From: Deferribacteres bacterium
Lineage (GTDB): Bacteria > Chrysiogenota > Deferribacteres > Deferribacterales > Geovibrionaceae
Reading direction: 5' to 3'
Assembly (NCBI GenBank): GCA_023395255.1
Contig: JAEWZN010000008.1
Location: 62,001-126,000 of the forward strand
Length of the DNA: 64,000 nt
Positions 55,128-64,000 of this stretch are shown piece by piece. The translations under genes and the position numbers were made by a program. Within the stretch, counting starts at the first letter, position 1. Each line of letters begins with the position of its first letter. The notes beneath the pieces were generated by a model. It searched no databases, was not told the DNA's origin, and was given only the letters and a program-made list of their open reading frames with translations.

Positions 55128-55577
55128 ATGAACGAAATTATTGAACGCTTTAAAGAACGATTTGAAACACTCAGCCCCTTTCAGCGCTTTCTGGGTATGA
55201 AGCTTGAGGTAACTGAGAGCTTCACCCCGATCATAACCTTTGAAATGAGAAACGAGCTGATAGGAAACTTTGACTACGGAATCCTCCACGGCGGAGTCAT
55301 AGCCTCCGTCATGGACGTGACAGCGGGAATATCTGCCCTGCTCTGCCTTCCTGTGAAATATCCCAGTGAGACGGCGGATCAGATAATGAAACGTGTCAGC
55401 AAGGTGGGAACTATCGATCTGCGTGTGGACTACATTCAGCCCGGCCGGGGCAAGTCATTCACCGCCACAGGTGAAACCCTCCGTGCCGGCAACAAGATAG
55501 CTGTCTCTACTGCAAAGCTGCACAATAACGAAGGCCTGCTCATAGCCGCCGGAACAGGAACTTATTTGATAGGGTAA
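55128..55577 (+). CDS. PaaI/YdiI-like hotdog thioesterase
   Basis: A 149-residue thioesterase of the hotdog fold. The family motif GILHGGVIASVMDVTAGISAL has the active-site HGG and Asp. VDYIQPGRGKSFTATGETLRAG and VSTAKLHNNEGLLIAAGTGTY complete the domain. Such enzymes hydrolyse acyl-CoA thioesters; the substrate is not known. The ATG at 55128 has GAGGG 8 nt upstream, while an ATG at 55113 lacks one. It appears to be controlled by the riboswitch-like leader just upstream. Confidence 0.85.
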   Translation: MNEIIERFKERFETLSPFQRFLGMKLEVTESFTPIITFEMRNELIGNFDYGILHGGVIASVMDVTAGISALLCLPVKYPSETADQIMKRVSKVGTIDLRVDYIQPGRGKSFTATGETLRAGNKIAVSTAKLHNNEGLLIAAGTGTYLIG

Positions 55578-55812
55578 AAAAGCCATTCATATCAGTACAT
55601 TACGCTTCACTGACTTAGAGCGGACAGCATGACTCCCTGCCTTTTTATGTTATTTTATTGTCATGAAAACATCAAATTTCATAATCCTATCAATCGTGTA
55701 TAGCGTTTCAGAACAAAACTGCTCATTTCTGCATACTTAACATCTCCATTATATTTTTATGCACCGACTAATTATTGTAATGTATCAGTAACTAACCAAT
55801 CACTCCTGCTTT

Positions 55813-55836
55813 ATGCATATGCAGAACTGCACATGC
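55813..55836 (+). promoter_or_regulatory. Possible activator-binding palindrome upstream of the sigma-54-type promoter
   Basis: GCAT.TGCAG AA CTGCA.ATGC is a near-perfect palindrome centred about 75 nt before the predicted start of porin transcription. This is where sigma-54 activators bind. It is followed by TTATTTTTC and could instead act as a terminator, but no transcript that needs one ends here. The rest of 55578-55812 is AT-rich with no gene. Confidence 0.4.
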
Positions 55837-55873
55837 TTATTTTTCAATATCCTTATTTATAAATAAATTAGCA

Positions 55874-55894
55874 ATTGGCATATACCGTGCTTTT
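55874..55894 (+). promoter_or_regulatory. Sigma-54-type (-24/-12) promoter upstream of porin gene
   Basis: TTGGCAT (GG at 55877-55878) and GTGCTTTTT (GC at 55889-55890) have the exact 10-bp gap between GG and GC that sigma-54 promoters need. The start would be near 55902, about 200 nt before the porin ATG. A sigma-54 activator gene lies just downstream of the porin on the other strand. Confidence 0.65.
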
Positions 55895-56014
55895 TAAAGC
55901 AGCGAAAGTTAACGGTTCAAATGAATGCCTGATGTGAAACATTTGACCGGAGTACACAGCAAATCACTTTCCAAAAGCTATCCGCTTCCACAGATAGCCT
56001 TTTTCCCCTGGGTT

Positions 56015-56040
56015 CGACAGACAGCTTCGGCTGTCTGTCG
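56015..56040 (+). other. Stable UUCG-capped hairpin in the porin leader
   Basis: CGACAGACAGC and GCTGTCTGTCG form an 11-bp perfect stem with a TTCG tetraloop. No T-run follows, so it is not a simple terminator. It lies about 65 nt before the porin start and may protect the mRNA 5' end. Confidence 0.65.
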
Positions 56041-56103
56041 GATTGGGGAACAACACCTACAAGGGAACGGGATCAAAATTTTACAACTAAGGAGTCCATT
56101 TTT

Positions 56104-57240
56104 ATGAGAAATCTGTTACTTTTAGCAATTTTGGTATGCTTTTCCGCAAACGCATACGCAGCACAGTTTGACACTCCGGCCGGGAAGCTGGAAGTTTACT
56201 CCAGCATAAGAGGCTACGCCGGTTTCTCCGAAGTCAGCGATGTTCCGGGAAAACGCGACGATTCACAGTTCAAAATTGCTCTCCAGAGCAACACGAGATT
56301 CGGAACCAAGTTCAGCACAAGCAAGCTCACAGGTCACGTTGAATTCGGCGGACTCGGAAGCGAAACCTCAGATAAAGCAGATCCTACTCTTCGTCTCGCT
56401 TACGGCGACTACAAGCTTGACAACGGCAACACATTCAGATTCGGCCAGTTCGCCACAGCATCTCAGGCTTCTTACAGCAGGGTCGGTGATGAGGACGGCG
56501 GGCTTGACGGCTTCGGTAACCTTAAACAGGTTCGCCGTACAGGTTTAGGATATTACGCAGGCAATCTTTCACTGCACCTCTACACTCTTTCACAGGATAC
56601 ATGGAAGCCCGTGTATACTGCTCCTGACAACACAAAACCCACAATCCGTTTCCAGGCGCTTCTTCCCAGATTTGAAGCAGCATACAAGCTGAAAGATGTT
56701 AAAGTTTACGGCTCTTTCGCTGTGTTCAACGCTGAAACTGAGAGTGAAAGTGTGGCTGAGAAAGAGTTTGATGCTACAGCATACCACTTCGGCGTAAACC
56801 TTACTCCCAAGTTCGGCAATGTTGGTCTTAATGTGAACGCTTTCTATGCAAGCAACGCCGCGCTTTACGGCATGGTTGTTGACGGTGCAGGAAAAAGTAC
56901 AAACAAAGACAGGCTTAAACCCGTTCTTAAAGCAAACAGCGACGAAGTTGAAGATATAACAACTTTCGGCGGCGCTTTAGGTGTAAACTTCAAAATTGAT
57001 GACAGCAAAGCTCTTGAAGTCGGTGTAGGCTATCAGGTATCTGACCAGGACGGCTGGGATGAAGATGCTGAAACTCTTGCAATATATGCTCAGCTCCCCA
57101 TCACTGTTATGAAAGGATTCAAAATCACTCCCGAAATCGGATACTTTGACTACGGCAGCAGCGTAATGCATACCGGCGGTAAAAAAGTTGATGAGCCCAA
57201 AGTTATACAGGCTCTTGTTCAGTTCCGTTTTGACATCTAA
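56104..57240 (+). CDS. Outer-membrane porin-like protein
   Basis: A 378-residue protein with a signal peptide (RNLLLLAILVCFSANAYA) followed by alternating-residue beta strands throughout: TFRFGQFATASQASYSRV, LSLHLYTL, VKVYGSFAVFNAET. The C-terminus ALVQFRFDI fits a barrel ending with an aromatic residue close to the end. It resembles short general or substrate-specific porins but no closer family is certain. AAGGAG precedes the ATG. Its promoter appears to be sigma-54 dependent. Confidence 0.8.
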   Translation: MRNLLLLAILVCFSANAYAAQFDTPAGKLEVYSSIRGYAGFSEVSDVPGKRDDSQFKIALQSNTRFGTKFSTSKLTGHVEFGGLGSETSDKADPTLRLAYGDYKLDNGNTFRFGQFATASQASYSRVGDEDGGLDGFGNLKQVRRTGLGYYAGNLSLHLYTLSQDTWKPVYTAPDNTKPTIRFQALLPRFEAAYKLKDVKVYGSFAVFNAETESESVAEKEFDATAYHFGVNLTPKFGNVGLNVNAFYASNAALYGMVVDGAGKSTNKDRLKPVLKANSDEVEDITTFGGALGVNFKIDDSKALEVGVGYQVSDQDGWDEDAETLAIYAQLPITVMKGFKITPEIGYFDYGSSVMHTGGKKVDEPKVIQALVQFRFDI

Positions 57241-57312
57241 TAAAAACCATCCCCTTCCCTGAAAAGAAGGGGATCTGAATCACACTCACATCAGGCAGAT
57301 TGCAGCATTGAG

Positions 57313-57346
57313 CGGCGTAAGGTTTTCCTTGCGCCGTTCTTTTTTT
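57313..57346 (+). terminator. Terminator of the porin gene
   Basis: CGGCG.AAGG and CCTT.CGCCG form a hairpin with a TTTT loop, followed by TTCTTTTTTT. A second hairpin (CATCCCCTT/AAGGGGAT, 57245-57272) precedes it without a T-run. Confidence 0.88.
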
Positions 57347-57353
57347 GGCAGGT

Positions 57354-58334
57354 TCAGATCCCGTATTTGCGGCGTTTTCTTGTGAGGGTTGAAAGGTCTA
57401 TACAGAGTTTTCCGGCTGCATCCAAAAGAGTCCGGGACTTTTGCAGGGCGTCTTTTATCAGTTCTTTCTCGTATTGCTCAAGCCTGTATTTAAGAGAGTC
57501 CCTTATCTTTTCCCCTTTTAAAGCGGTTATTCCGCATTCCGAATAAATATAATCCGGCCTGATGCACGGCACAGGACTCAGCAGAACAAGCTTCTCCACC
57601 ACATGCCGCAGTTCGCGGATGTTGCCGAACCACTCATAAGCCGTAAGCAGTTCTACGGATTCCCTGTCAAAGAAGACATTCTTCTCATATTTGTTATTAT
57701 AGACTTTGCAGAAATAATTGATAAAATGAGGGATCTCCTCTTTTCTATCCTTCAGCGGGGGAAGCTCAATTTCAACGGTACTGAGTCTGTAGTACAGGTC
57801 TTCTCTGAAAAAGGCGTTTTCTATCTGAGTTTTGATTGCTTTATTTGTTGCCGCGATAATCCTCACATCAGCAGAAAGGGTCTTTTTCCCGCCTATTTTT
57901 ACAAACTGCTTATGTTCAAGAAATGTAAGGAGCTTTGATTGAAGCTCAAGGGGCATATCCCCTATTTCATCCAGAAAAAGCGTTCCTCCGGCGGACTGTT
58001 CGATAAAACCTTCATACCCGCCCTTCAATGCACCTGTAAATGCGCCCTGTTCGTAGCCGAACATTTTGGACTCAAAAAGCTGTTCGGGGATAGCACTGCA
58101 GTTTATATGAATGAAGCTGCCGCTCATACGGCTTTCGTTATGGATAAAGTAAGCTAATTTATCCTTCCCGGTTCCGGATTCGCCGGTAATCAGGACAGAT
58201 ACATTGTAAGGAGCCACATGCGCGGCCTTGGAGTATATCTTCCGCATAATGCCGCATTCGACAACGAAACCATCGCCGAAGGAACAGGCGGCGTGCTTTG
58301 TCCTGAAACCGCTACCTGAAGCTGAAACAGACAC
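57354..58334 (-). CDS. Sigma-54 activator without sensory domain (PspF-like layout)
   Basis: A 326-residue AAA+ activator. Walker A is GESGTGKD (51-58), the sigma-54-contacting loop is GAFTGA (97-102), and Walker B is GGTLFLDE (~116-123). A C-terminal Fis-type helix-turn-helix (~DALQKSRTLLDAAGKLCIDL) binds DNA. There are only about 20 residues before the AAA+ domain, so no receiver or sensor domain is present. PspF has the same layout and is held inactive by a partner protein. It ends beside the porin gene terminator, and the porin has a sigma-54-type promoter, so the porin is its likely target. Confidence 0.88.
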   Translation of the reverse strand: MSVSASGSGFRTKHAACSFGDGFVVECGIMRKIYSKAAHVAPYNVSVLITGESGTGKDKLAYFIHNESRMSGSFIHINCSAIPEQLFESKMFGYEQGAFTGALKGGYEGFIEQSAGGTLFLDEIGDMPLELQSKLLTFLEHKQFVKIGGKKTLSADVRIIAATNKAIKTQIENAFFREDLYYRLSTVEIELPPLKDRKEEIPHFINYFCKVYNNKYEKNVFFDRESVELLTAYEWFGNIRELRHVVEKLVLLSPVPCIRPDYIYSECGITALKGEKIRDSLKYRLEQYEKELIKDALQKSRTLLDAAGKLCIDLSTLTRKRRKYGI

Positions 58335-58651
58335 AATAAGAACCCTGAAAGCTTGAAAACATACGAACCCCTTTTTACAGCACAGAAATTTTCACAACTG
58401 CCGTTATCCGTCCGGCTGCAAATACGATTTTATAAGGATTATTTTATTAGGCATCAAACAATATATCAATGCATAAAGCTTTGAAATAATTAAGATTTTT
58501 GACAGGAAAAAGTCAAATGGCAGCGGTTTCAGGCCTGTTTGTATAAGCAAAACACCCTCCTTTCACAAAGGAGGGTTGGGGAGGATTTATGCAAATACAG
58601 TTTTTTTTACTTTTAAAAGGACTTTATCAAGAAGGCGGACGGCTGCCTCAT
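58335..58651. other. Intergenic region with a dispersed repeat copy
   Basis: No gene is seen. The segment 58546-58589 (containing ACCCTCCTTT and GGGGAGGATTTA) matches 5381-5424 with few mismatches, and its CCTCCTTT/AAAGGAGG arms form a hairpin. Confidence 0.55.
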
Positions 58652-59569
58652 CTATTTACTCAAATCCACCTTTCCGGTGAGTTCCGATATGTTTGAGAGT
58701 CCCTGACTTTCGGCATATTTCTCAAGCCCGTCAACTATTTTCAGCGTGAGCTCCGGATCAACAAAATTTGCCGTACCCACCTGAACTGCTGATGCGCCCA
58801 CAAGAAAGAATTCCGCTGCGTCCTCCCATCTGATTATGCCGCCCATGCCGATTATAGGGATCTTCACAACTTTTGATACCTCGTGCACCATGCGCACAGC
58901 GACAGGCTTTATGGCCGGGCCGCTGAGGCCGCCTGTAACGTTTGATATATAAGGCTTTCTGGTATGGATGTTCACCGCCATGCCAAGAAGGGTGTTTATG
59001 GCGCTGATTCCGTCCGCCCCGCTGTCCTCACAGGCTTTTGCGAAGGGCTTAATATCTGTGACATTCGGTGAAAGTTTCACCAGTAAAGGCTTGTTCCTGA
59101 TGGCTTTTCTGCATTCGCTCACCACCTTTGCCGTCATGGAGGGATCAGAGCCGAAAGCTATTCCGCCCTCCTTCACATTGGGGCATGATATATTCATCTC
59201 AAGCATATCAACATCAGCGTTATCAAGAACTTCTGCCACCTGAACATATTCCTCTATGGTTTTCCCCCAGAAGTTTACGATCACTCTTGTGTCATACTTT
59301 CTTAAAAGCGGCAGTTTCTCCTTGAGAAACTTGTGAACACCGACATTCTGCAAACCGATTGCGTTCAGCATGCCGGAGGTGGTTTCCATGATTCGGGGCA
59401 TGGGGTTGCCCTTAACTTCGTTGTATGAAATCCCCTTAACCGAGATTCCGCCGAGTTTTGATATATCTATGAAGCGCGCGTACTCCAGCCCGTAGCCGAA
59501 GGTTCCGCTTGCCGTGATAACGGGGTTTTTGAATTCCACCCCGCAGATGTTTACTTTCAGTACGGACAT
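58652..59569 (-). CDS. pyrD: Dihydroorotate dehydrogenase B, catalytic subunit
   Basis: A 305-residue FMN enzyme that oxidises dihydroorotate to orotate. The catalytic Cys is in MNISCPNVKEGG, which marks the class 1 type. Other motifs are ASGTFGYGLEY, NAIGLQNVGV and GMGGIIRWEDAAEFFLVGA. Class 1B enzymes pair with PyrK, whose gene is 6 nt upstream. It is the last gene of the carB-pyrK-pyrD operon. Confidence 0.95.
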   Translation of the reverse strand: MSVLKVNICGVEFKNPVITASGTFGYGLEYARFIDISKLGGISVKGISYNEVKGNPMPRIMETTSGMLNAIGLQNVGVHKFLKEKLPLLRKYDTRVIVNFWGKTIEEYVQVAEVLDNADVDMLEMNISCPNVKEGGIAFGSDPSMTAKVVSECRKAIRNKPLLVKLSPNVTDIKPFAKACEDSGADGISAINTLLGMAVNIHTRKPYISNVTGGLSGPAIKPVAVRMVHEVSKVVKIPIIGMGGIIRWEDAAEFFLVGASAVQVGTANFVDPELTLKIVDGLEKYAESQGLSNISELTGKVDLSK

Positions 59570-59575
59570 TTCAAC

Positions 59576-60358
59576 CTACCTGCAAACCGATTCCCAAACG
59601 ACCTTTGAGCCGTCAAACACGGGGCCTTCCACACAGCATCTTTTCTGCACTGTTTCCTCCCCTTCCCTCACATAGATGATACAGCCGAGACAGGCACCCA
59701 TTCCGCACGCCATGCGTTCATCCAGAGAGACATCCACCGGAACGCCGCCTTTGACGCATATTCCGCTGACCGCCTCAAGCATACGTTTGGGGCCGCACGC
59801 ATACACACGGTCGAACCCTTTTACATCCTGCCCGAAAGGCACAGTCACAAGGGCTTTCTCCCCCACACTGCCGTCATCGGTGGTGATAACGAGCTTGTCT
59901 ATATGCGGATGGAACTCATCAGCCAGAATTATATCCTCCTGATTCCGTCCGCCGAAATACAGAGTAATGCTGCATCCGTCATCCTGCAGAAGCTTCGCTA
60001 TCCAGAGCAGAGGGGCAATGCCCACTCCGCCCGCAACGAGAGCCACTTTTTGGTTTTTAACCGACTTAAAGCCGTTTCCGAGACTGGATGAAAACTCTAT
60101 CACTGATCCGGCGGGGCTTTCCGTCATGAGGCGTGTTCCCTTCCCCACAAGCATGTAAAGCAGGCGGAAGGTGTTTCCGCGGACATCCACCAGGCCAAAC
60201 GGCCGCCGGAGAAGCGGATCAGCCAGATAGTCCTGCAGCCCGGCTTTCACCATGACGAACTGACCGGGCTTGGCTGTCTGCACAAACTCAGGCGATTCGA
60301 TCTCCATAAGGCGGTATTTATCATTAAGTCTTTCGTTTTTAAGGATAATTCCCTTCAT
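59576..60358 (-). CDS. pyrK: Dihydroorotate dehydrogenase electron-transfer subunit
   Basis: A 260-residue FAD and [2Fe-2S] protein that passes electrons from PyrD to NAD. The FAD-binding barrel is at the start (RRPFGLVDV), and the NAD-binding part has VALVAGGVGIAPLLWIAKLL. The iron-sulfur ligands are in CGMGACLGCIIYVREGEETVQKRCC. It begins 1 nt after carB and ends 6 nt before pyrD. Confidence 0.94.
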   Translation of the reverse strand: MKGIILKNERLNDKYRLMEIESPEFVQTAKPGQFVMVKAGLQDYLADPLLRRPFGLVDVRGNTFRLLYMLVGKGTRLMTESPAGSVIEFSSSLGNGFKSVKNQKVALVAGGVGIAPLLWIAKLLQDDGCSITLYFGGRNQEDIILADEFHPHIDKLVITTDDGSVGEKALVTVPFGQDVKGFDRVYACGPKRMLEAVSGICVKGGVPVDVSLDERMACGMGACLGCIIYVREGEETVQKRCCVEGPVFDGSKVVWESVCR

Positions 60359-60359
60359 A

Positions 60360-63300
60360 TTATTTCCCGAAATATTGCTGAATCGGTTTAACTGTCATGC
60401 CCTTGTGGATTTTGGATTCAATGGCGGTAACAACAGCCTGAGCAGCTTCAAGGGTTGTGGCGTAAGGTACGCTGTAGCTGAGGATTGCCCTGCGGATAGA
60501 TTCCGAGTCCAGTCTTGAGCGTCTGCCCGCGGGAATGTTCAGGCAGAAGCTGATTTCCCTGTTTTTCACCGCATCCACAATGTTCGGTCTGCCTTCGCTG
60601 ACCTTTTTGATGCGCTCAACCTCTATGCCGTGACCGACGAGGAAGTCGTAAGTGCCCGCAGTGGAAACAACAGTGAAGCCCAGTTCCACAAATTTCTTGG
60701 CGACAGGGAGCACACCGTCCTTGCAGGCATCCTTAACACTGATGAATACCTTGCCTTTTTCAGGCAGCTTGTTGCCAGCCGCGAGCTGAGACTTGTAGAA
60801 TGCCATGCCGAAGTCGGTATCTATGCCCATAACCTCGCCTGTGGACTTCATTTCGGGTCCGAGGACAAGGTCAGTTCCGGGGAACTTGACGAAGGGGAAT
60901 ACAGCTTCCTTAACCGTATAGTATTCGGGGTAAATCTCTTCTGTGAAGCCGAGTTCTTTCAGAGTTATGCCCACCATCACCTTGCTTGCGATTTTCGCAA
61001 GAGGGCGGCCGATGGTTTTGCTCACATAAGGCACGGTTCTGGATGCTCTGGGGTTAACCTCAAGGATGAAAAGCTCATCGCCCTTGATTGCCCACTGAAC
61101 ATTCATCAGACCTATTACATTAAGTTCTCTGGATAACTTCTTGGTTTCGCTGATTATTTTAGCCTGCATCTCTTTTGAGATAGTGCGCGCCGGAATGGAG
61201 CATGCGGAGTCGCCGGAGTGGATTCCCGCTTCTTCAATATGCTGCATTATTCCGCCGATAACAACCATATCGCCGTCACTCACGGAGTCCACATCCACCT
61301 CAATGGCGTTTTCAAGGAACTTGTCAATGAGCACAGGGTGGTCGTCACTGGCTTCTACGGCGTATTTCATATAGTTTACAAGGGCTTCGCGCTCATAAAC
61401 TATCTCCATCGCCCGTCCGCCGAGTACATAAGAAGGACGCACAACCACCGGATAGCCTATTTTATCGGCTATTTCAAAGGCCTGCTGGTCATTCTTGGCT
61501 ATGCCGTTGGGCGGCTGTTTGATATGCAGCCTTTCTATGAGGTCTTTAAACCTCTCTCTGTCTTCTGCTATATCAATGCTGTCAGGGGAAGTGCCGAGGA
61601 TCGGTACACCTGCTTTTTCAAGGGGTACTGCAAGCTTGAGGGGTGTCTGCCCGCCGAACTGAACAATCACTCCGATCGGTTTTTCCTTCTCAACAATGTT
61701 GAGCACGTGCTCTTTCGTGAGCGGCTCAAAGTAGAGCCTGTCCGAGGTGTCATAGTCTGTACTGACCGTTTCCGGGTTGCAGTTAACCATGATTGTCTCG
61801 TACCCGGCCTCTTCCAGAGCGAATGAGGCGTGAACGCAGCAGTAGTCAAACTCTATACCCTGCCCTATCCTGTTGGGTCCTCCGCCGAGGATGATAACCT
61901 TCTTCCTGTCTGTGGGTTCCGCCTCACACTCATCCTCAAAGGTTGAGTAAAGATAAGGTGTGTTGGACTCGAACTCTGCGGCGCAGGTATCGACCCTTTT
62001 ATAAACTGCCTTGCGGCGTGAGTTTCTTACTTCGTCTTCGTTTGTTTTAAGGAGTTTGGCAAGCCTTTTGTCAGAGAAGCCGAGCCTTTTCGCACTTTCC
62101 ATCATATCAGCGTTTACAGCCTTGAGTGAGCCTTTTTCTTTAAGCTCCGTCTCGAACTCTATGATCTCCTTGATATTGTCAAGGAACCACGGGTCTATAG
62201 CGCTGATTTCATGTATCTCTTCCGTTGTGTAGCCCGCCCTGAAAGCATCACCGATATACCACATACGCTTGTCTGTGGGGCGGCGGAGATATTTCTCTAT
62301 CTCCTCCCTGACGGATTCCCTGCCTAGTTCTTCCGCGGGGAAAACTTCGTCAAAGCCTGTTTTGCCTGTTTCAAGGGAGTTGATGGCCTTCTGGAGGGAT
62401 TCCTTAAAGGTTCTGCCTATGGACATAACTTCGCCCACGGATTTCATCTGGGTTGTCAGCCTGTCATCCGCGCCGGGGAATTTCTCAAAGGTAAATCTGG
62501 GGAATTTTACCACACAGTAATCTATTGTGGGCTCGAATGATGCCGGGGTTTTTTTGGTGATGTCGTTGGGTATCTCATCCAGAGTGTAGCCGACTGCAAG
62601 CTTGGCCGCTATTTTCGCTATGGGGAAGCCTGTTGCCTTGGATGCCAGAGCGGAACTTCTGGAAACTCTGGGGTTCATCTCGATGATTATCTGGCGGCCG
62701 TTTGCAGGGTTTACCGCGAACTGAACGTTTGAGCCGCCCGTGTCCACGCCTATCTCACGCATAACCTTGATTGAGGCGTTGCGGAGTTCCTGATATTCCT
62801 TGTCTGTAAGTGTCTGTGCGGGTGCAACAGTGATGCTGTCCCCTGTGTGAACGCCCATGGGATCGAAGTTTTCTATAGAGCAGATGATAACCACGTTGTC
62901 GTTAAGGTCGCGCATTACTTCAAGCTCGTATTCCTTCCAGCCGAGTGCGGATTCCTCCACGAGGATTTCATGCACGGGCGAGGCCTCAAGCCCCCACTCA
63001 ACATAGCTTTTGTATTCCTCTATGTTATAGGCAACGTTTCCGCCTGTTCCGCCCAAAGTGAAAGAAGGGCGTATGATGGCGGGAAAGCCTATGCTGTCTA
63101 TACAGTCCATAGCCTGCTGATATGTGCGGACTATTTCGCTTTTCGGCATATCAAGGCCTATTTTCGCCATAGCCTCTTTGAAAAGCTCGCGGTCTTCCGC
63201 TTTTCTGATAGCCTGAACATTCGCGCCTATGAGCTCAACCTTGTGTTTTTCAAGCACACCTGCATCGTAGGCTGCCAAAGCAAGGTTGAGGGCTGTCTGC

Positions 63301-63575
63301 CCGCCGACGGTGGGAAGAATGGCATCGGGTTTTTCCACGTCCAGAATTTTGTCCAGAATCTCAACTGTGAGAGGCTCTATGTACGTGGCATCGGCTATTT
63401 CGGGATCTGTCATGATCGTGGCGGGGTTGGAGTTTATGAGTACAACTCTGTATCCTTCCTCCTTAAGGGCTTTTACAGCCTGTGTTCCCGAATAGTCAAA
63501 CTCGCAGGCCTGGCCGATAACAATGGGGCCGGAACCTATAACCAGAATGGTTTTGATGTCGTTTCTTCTTGGCAA
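60360..63575 (-). CDS. carB: Carbamoyl-phosphate synthase large subunit
   Basis: A 1071-residue enzyme that makes carbamoyl phosphate for pyrimidine and arginine synthesis. The two homologous ATP-grasp halves start [20 protein letters not shown] and [20 protein letters not shown]. The C-terminal allosteric domain (~930-1071) has [19 protein letters not shown]. Full length matches the ~1070-residue family. The start is TTG with GGAGG 5 nt upstream. carA is not next to it in the window. Confidence 0.97.
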   Translation of the reverse strand: MPRRNDIKTILVIGSGPIVIGQACEFDYSGTQAVKALKEEGYRVVLINSNPATIMTDPEIADATYIEPLTVEILDKILDVEKPDAILPTVGGQTALNLALAAYDAGVLEKHKVELIGANVQAIRKAEDRELFKEAMAKIGLDMPKSEIVRTYQQAMDCIDSIGFPAIIRPSFTLGGTGGNVAYNIEEYKSYVEWGLEASPVHEILVEESALGWKEYELEVMRDLNDNVVIICSIENFDPMGVHTGDSITVAPAQTLTDKEYQELRNASIKVMREIGVDTGGSNVQFAVNPANGRQIIIEMNPRVSRSSALASKATGFPIAKIAAKLAVGYTLDEIPNDITKKTPASFEPTIDYCVVKFPRFTFEKFPGADDRLTTQMKSVGEVMSIGRTFKESLQKAINSLETGKTGFDEVFPAEELGRESVREEIEKYLRRPTDKRMWYIGDAFRAGYTTEEIHEISAIDPWFLDNIKEIIEFETELKEKGSLKAVNADMMESAKRLGFSDKRLAKLLKTNEDEVRNSRRKAVYKRVDTCAAEFESNTPYLYSTFEDECEAEPTDRKKVIILGGGPNRIGQGIEFDYCCVHASFALEEAGYETIMVNCNPETVSTDYDTSDRLYFEPLTKEHVLNIVEKEKPIGVIVQFGGQTPLKLAVPLEKAGVPILGTSPDSIDIAEDRERFKDLIERLHIKQPPNGIAKNDQQAFEIADKIGYPVVVRPSYVLGGRAMEIVYEREALVNYMKYAVEASDDHPVLIDKFLENAIEVDVDSVSDGDMVVIGGIMQHIEEAGIHSGDSACSIPARTISKEMQAKIISETKKLSRELNVIGLMNVQWAIKGDELFILEVNPRASRTVPYVSKTIGRPLAKIASKVMVGITLKELGFTEEIYPEYYTVKEAVFPFVKFPGTDLVLGPEMKSTGEVMGIDTDFGMAFYKSQLAAGNKLPEKGKVFISVKDACKDGVLPVAKKFVELGFTVVSTAGTYDFLVGHGIEVERIKKVSEGRPNIVDAVKNREISFCLNIPAGRRSRLDSESIRRAILSYSVPYATTLEAAQAVVTAIESKIHKGMTVKPIQQYFGK

Positions 63576-63666
63576 CTCATCCTCCGAAATATATGGGCAA
63601 AATTGGAGTTTTATATCAGAATTATTTCCCTTTTACAACACTTGATGGCGAAAAAAATTATACAAA

Positions 63667-63695
63667 AAAAAGCCCCTGAAATACAGGGGCTTTTT
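63667..63695. terminator. Bidirectional rho-independent terminator
   Basis: AAAAAGCCCCTG pairs with CAGGGGCTTTTT around a 5-nt loop. On the minus strand it lies just after the stop of the partial gene at the right edge. Confidence 0.9.
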
Positions 63696-63706
63696 AAGCT
63701 TAATCT

Positions 63707-64000
63707 CTATTTTTGGCTGCACAGCAGGTACAGGCACGCAATCTTTAAAGGATCGGTCAGCACATGGTTCTTGCCGTTCAGATCCTCTTTAACTATGGAG
63801 GAGAGCTGCTGGATTGAAACTCCCGCAAGTTCCGCCACCTGAGAGGAGCTAATATTTTTGCCGCGCACATCGTCAAGGAGAGACTTAAGCGTGGTTGTTT
63901 TGATGTAAAATTTAATATCGTCAAAAGTTGTTATGCTTTTTCTATCCAGTTTGCGGCTGCTGGCGAAAACCCACGGTGTGTAGATGTAAGTCAGGCCGAG
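63707..64000 (-). CDS. Partial protein with helix-turn-helix-like segment (start outside window)
   Basis: The last 97 residues of a minus-strand gene are visible; the frame is open to the right edge. The end of the protein includes SSSQVAELAGVSIQQLSSIV, a plausible helix-turn-helix, after the segment ITTFDDIKFYIKTTTLKSLL. No family is recognised from this fragment. A terminator follows its stop within 12 nt. Its codon use fits the neighbouring genes. Confidence 0.65.
   Translation of the reverse strand, partial: LGLTYIYTPWVFASSRKLDRKSITTFDDIKFYIKTTTLKSLLDDVRGKNISSSQVAELAGVSIQQLSSIVKEDLNGKNHVLTDPLKIACLYLLCSQK

Noticed and set aside
55925-56107. A 60-codon ORF before the porin gene
   Set aside because: It spans the leader hairpin, has no ribosome-binding site and ends inside the porin start; it looks like untranslated leader.
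62847-63842. A 331-codon plus-strand frame over the start of carB
   Set aside because: It is antisense to strongly conserved CarB sequence and runs through the terminator at 63667-63695.

Overview
The window looks like chromosomal DNA of a Gram-negative (diderm), probably anaerobic or respiratory bacterium. It carries OmpA-like and porin genes, lipoproteins, an Mla lipid-transport operon, type I secretion, a futalosine-type menaquinone gene (mqnD), a class 1B dihydroorotate dehydrogenase with its PyrK partner, and a sigma-54 activator. Gene content and moderate GC would suit a lineage such as Deferribacterota. That placement is an inference from gene content, not something a marker gene in the window proves.

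Region 1 (1-13.8 kb) is a surface-adhesin locus. A plus-strand operon encodes the C-terminal part of a LapD-like c-di-GMP receptor (cut by the window edge), a LapB/LssB-type ABC exporter, a LapC/HlyD-type fusion protein and a LuxR-type regulator. Tail-to-tail with it lies an 8-kb gene for a 2668-residue adhesin. The adhesin has an N-terminal retention-type module, a TAAG motif where the protease LapG would cut, about eleven VCBS-type repeats, cadherin-like repeats, a PA14 domain and a VWA domain. Together these suggest c-di-GMP-controlled anchoring and release of a giant adhesin.

Region 2 (13.8-26.9 kb) starts with an AT-rich, possibly acquired membrane protein gene next to a tRNA-Arg(CCG). 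The tRNA 5' end overlaps the stop codon of a PrmA-like methyltransferase gene. Mostly housekeeping genes follow: asd, speB-like, an HU gene, an ExeA-like ATPase with a lipoprotein, bioB, a PIN-PhoH ATPase, two GNAT/nitroreductase-type enzymes and mobB. An intergenic stretch at about 24.6-24.8 kb looks like a structured RNA gene.

Region 3 (27-40 kb) has two convergent ABC-F ATPases, a tandem double alkaline phosphatase lipoprotein, an OmpA-like protein, a Gate-domain membrane protein and a pyrR-pyrB-pyrC operon. That operon has a near-consensus promoter and a leader attenuator.

Region 4 (40-50.6 kb) is a long plus-strand run: argA-like, tldE/pmbA-like, prfB, alr, mlaE-mlaF-mlaD, mqnD and ptsP. 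The MlaD is long and ends in a predicted outer-membrane beta-barrel.

Region 5 (50.6-64 kb) holds purB, an MTA/SAH deaminase gene and a HAD phosphatase gene, an Rrf2 regulator, and a thioesterase preceded by a riboswitch-like leader. Next come a porin behind a sigma-54-type promoter and a PspF-like activator, then the pyrD-pyrK-carB operon. A partial gene with a helix-turn-helix-like segment runs off the right edge.
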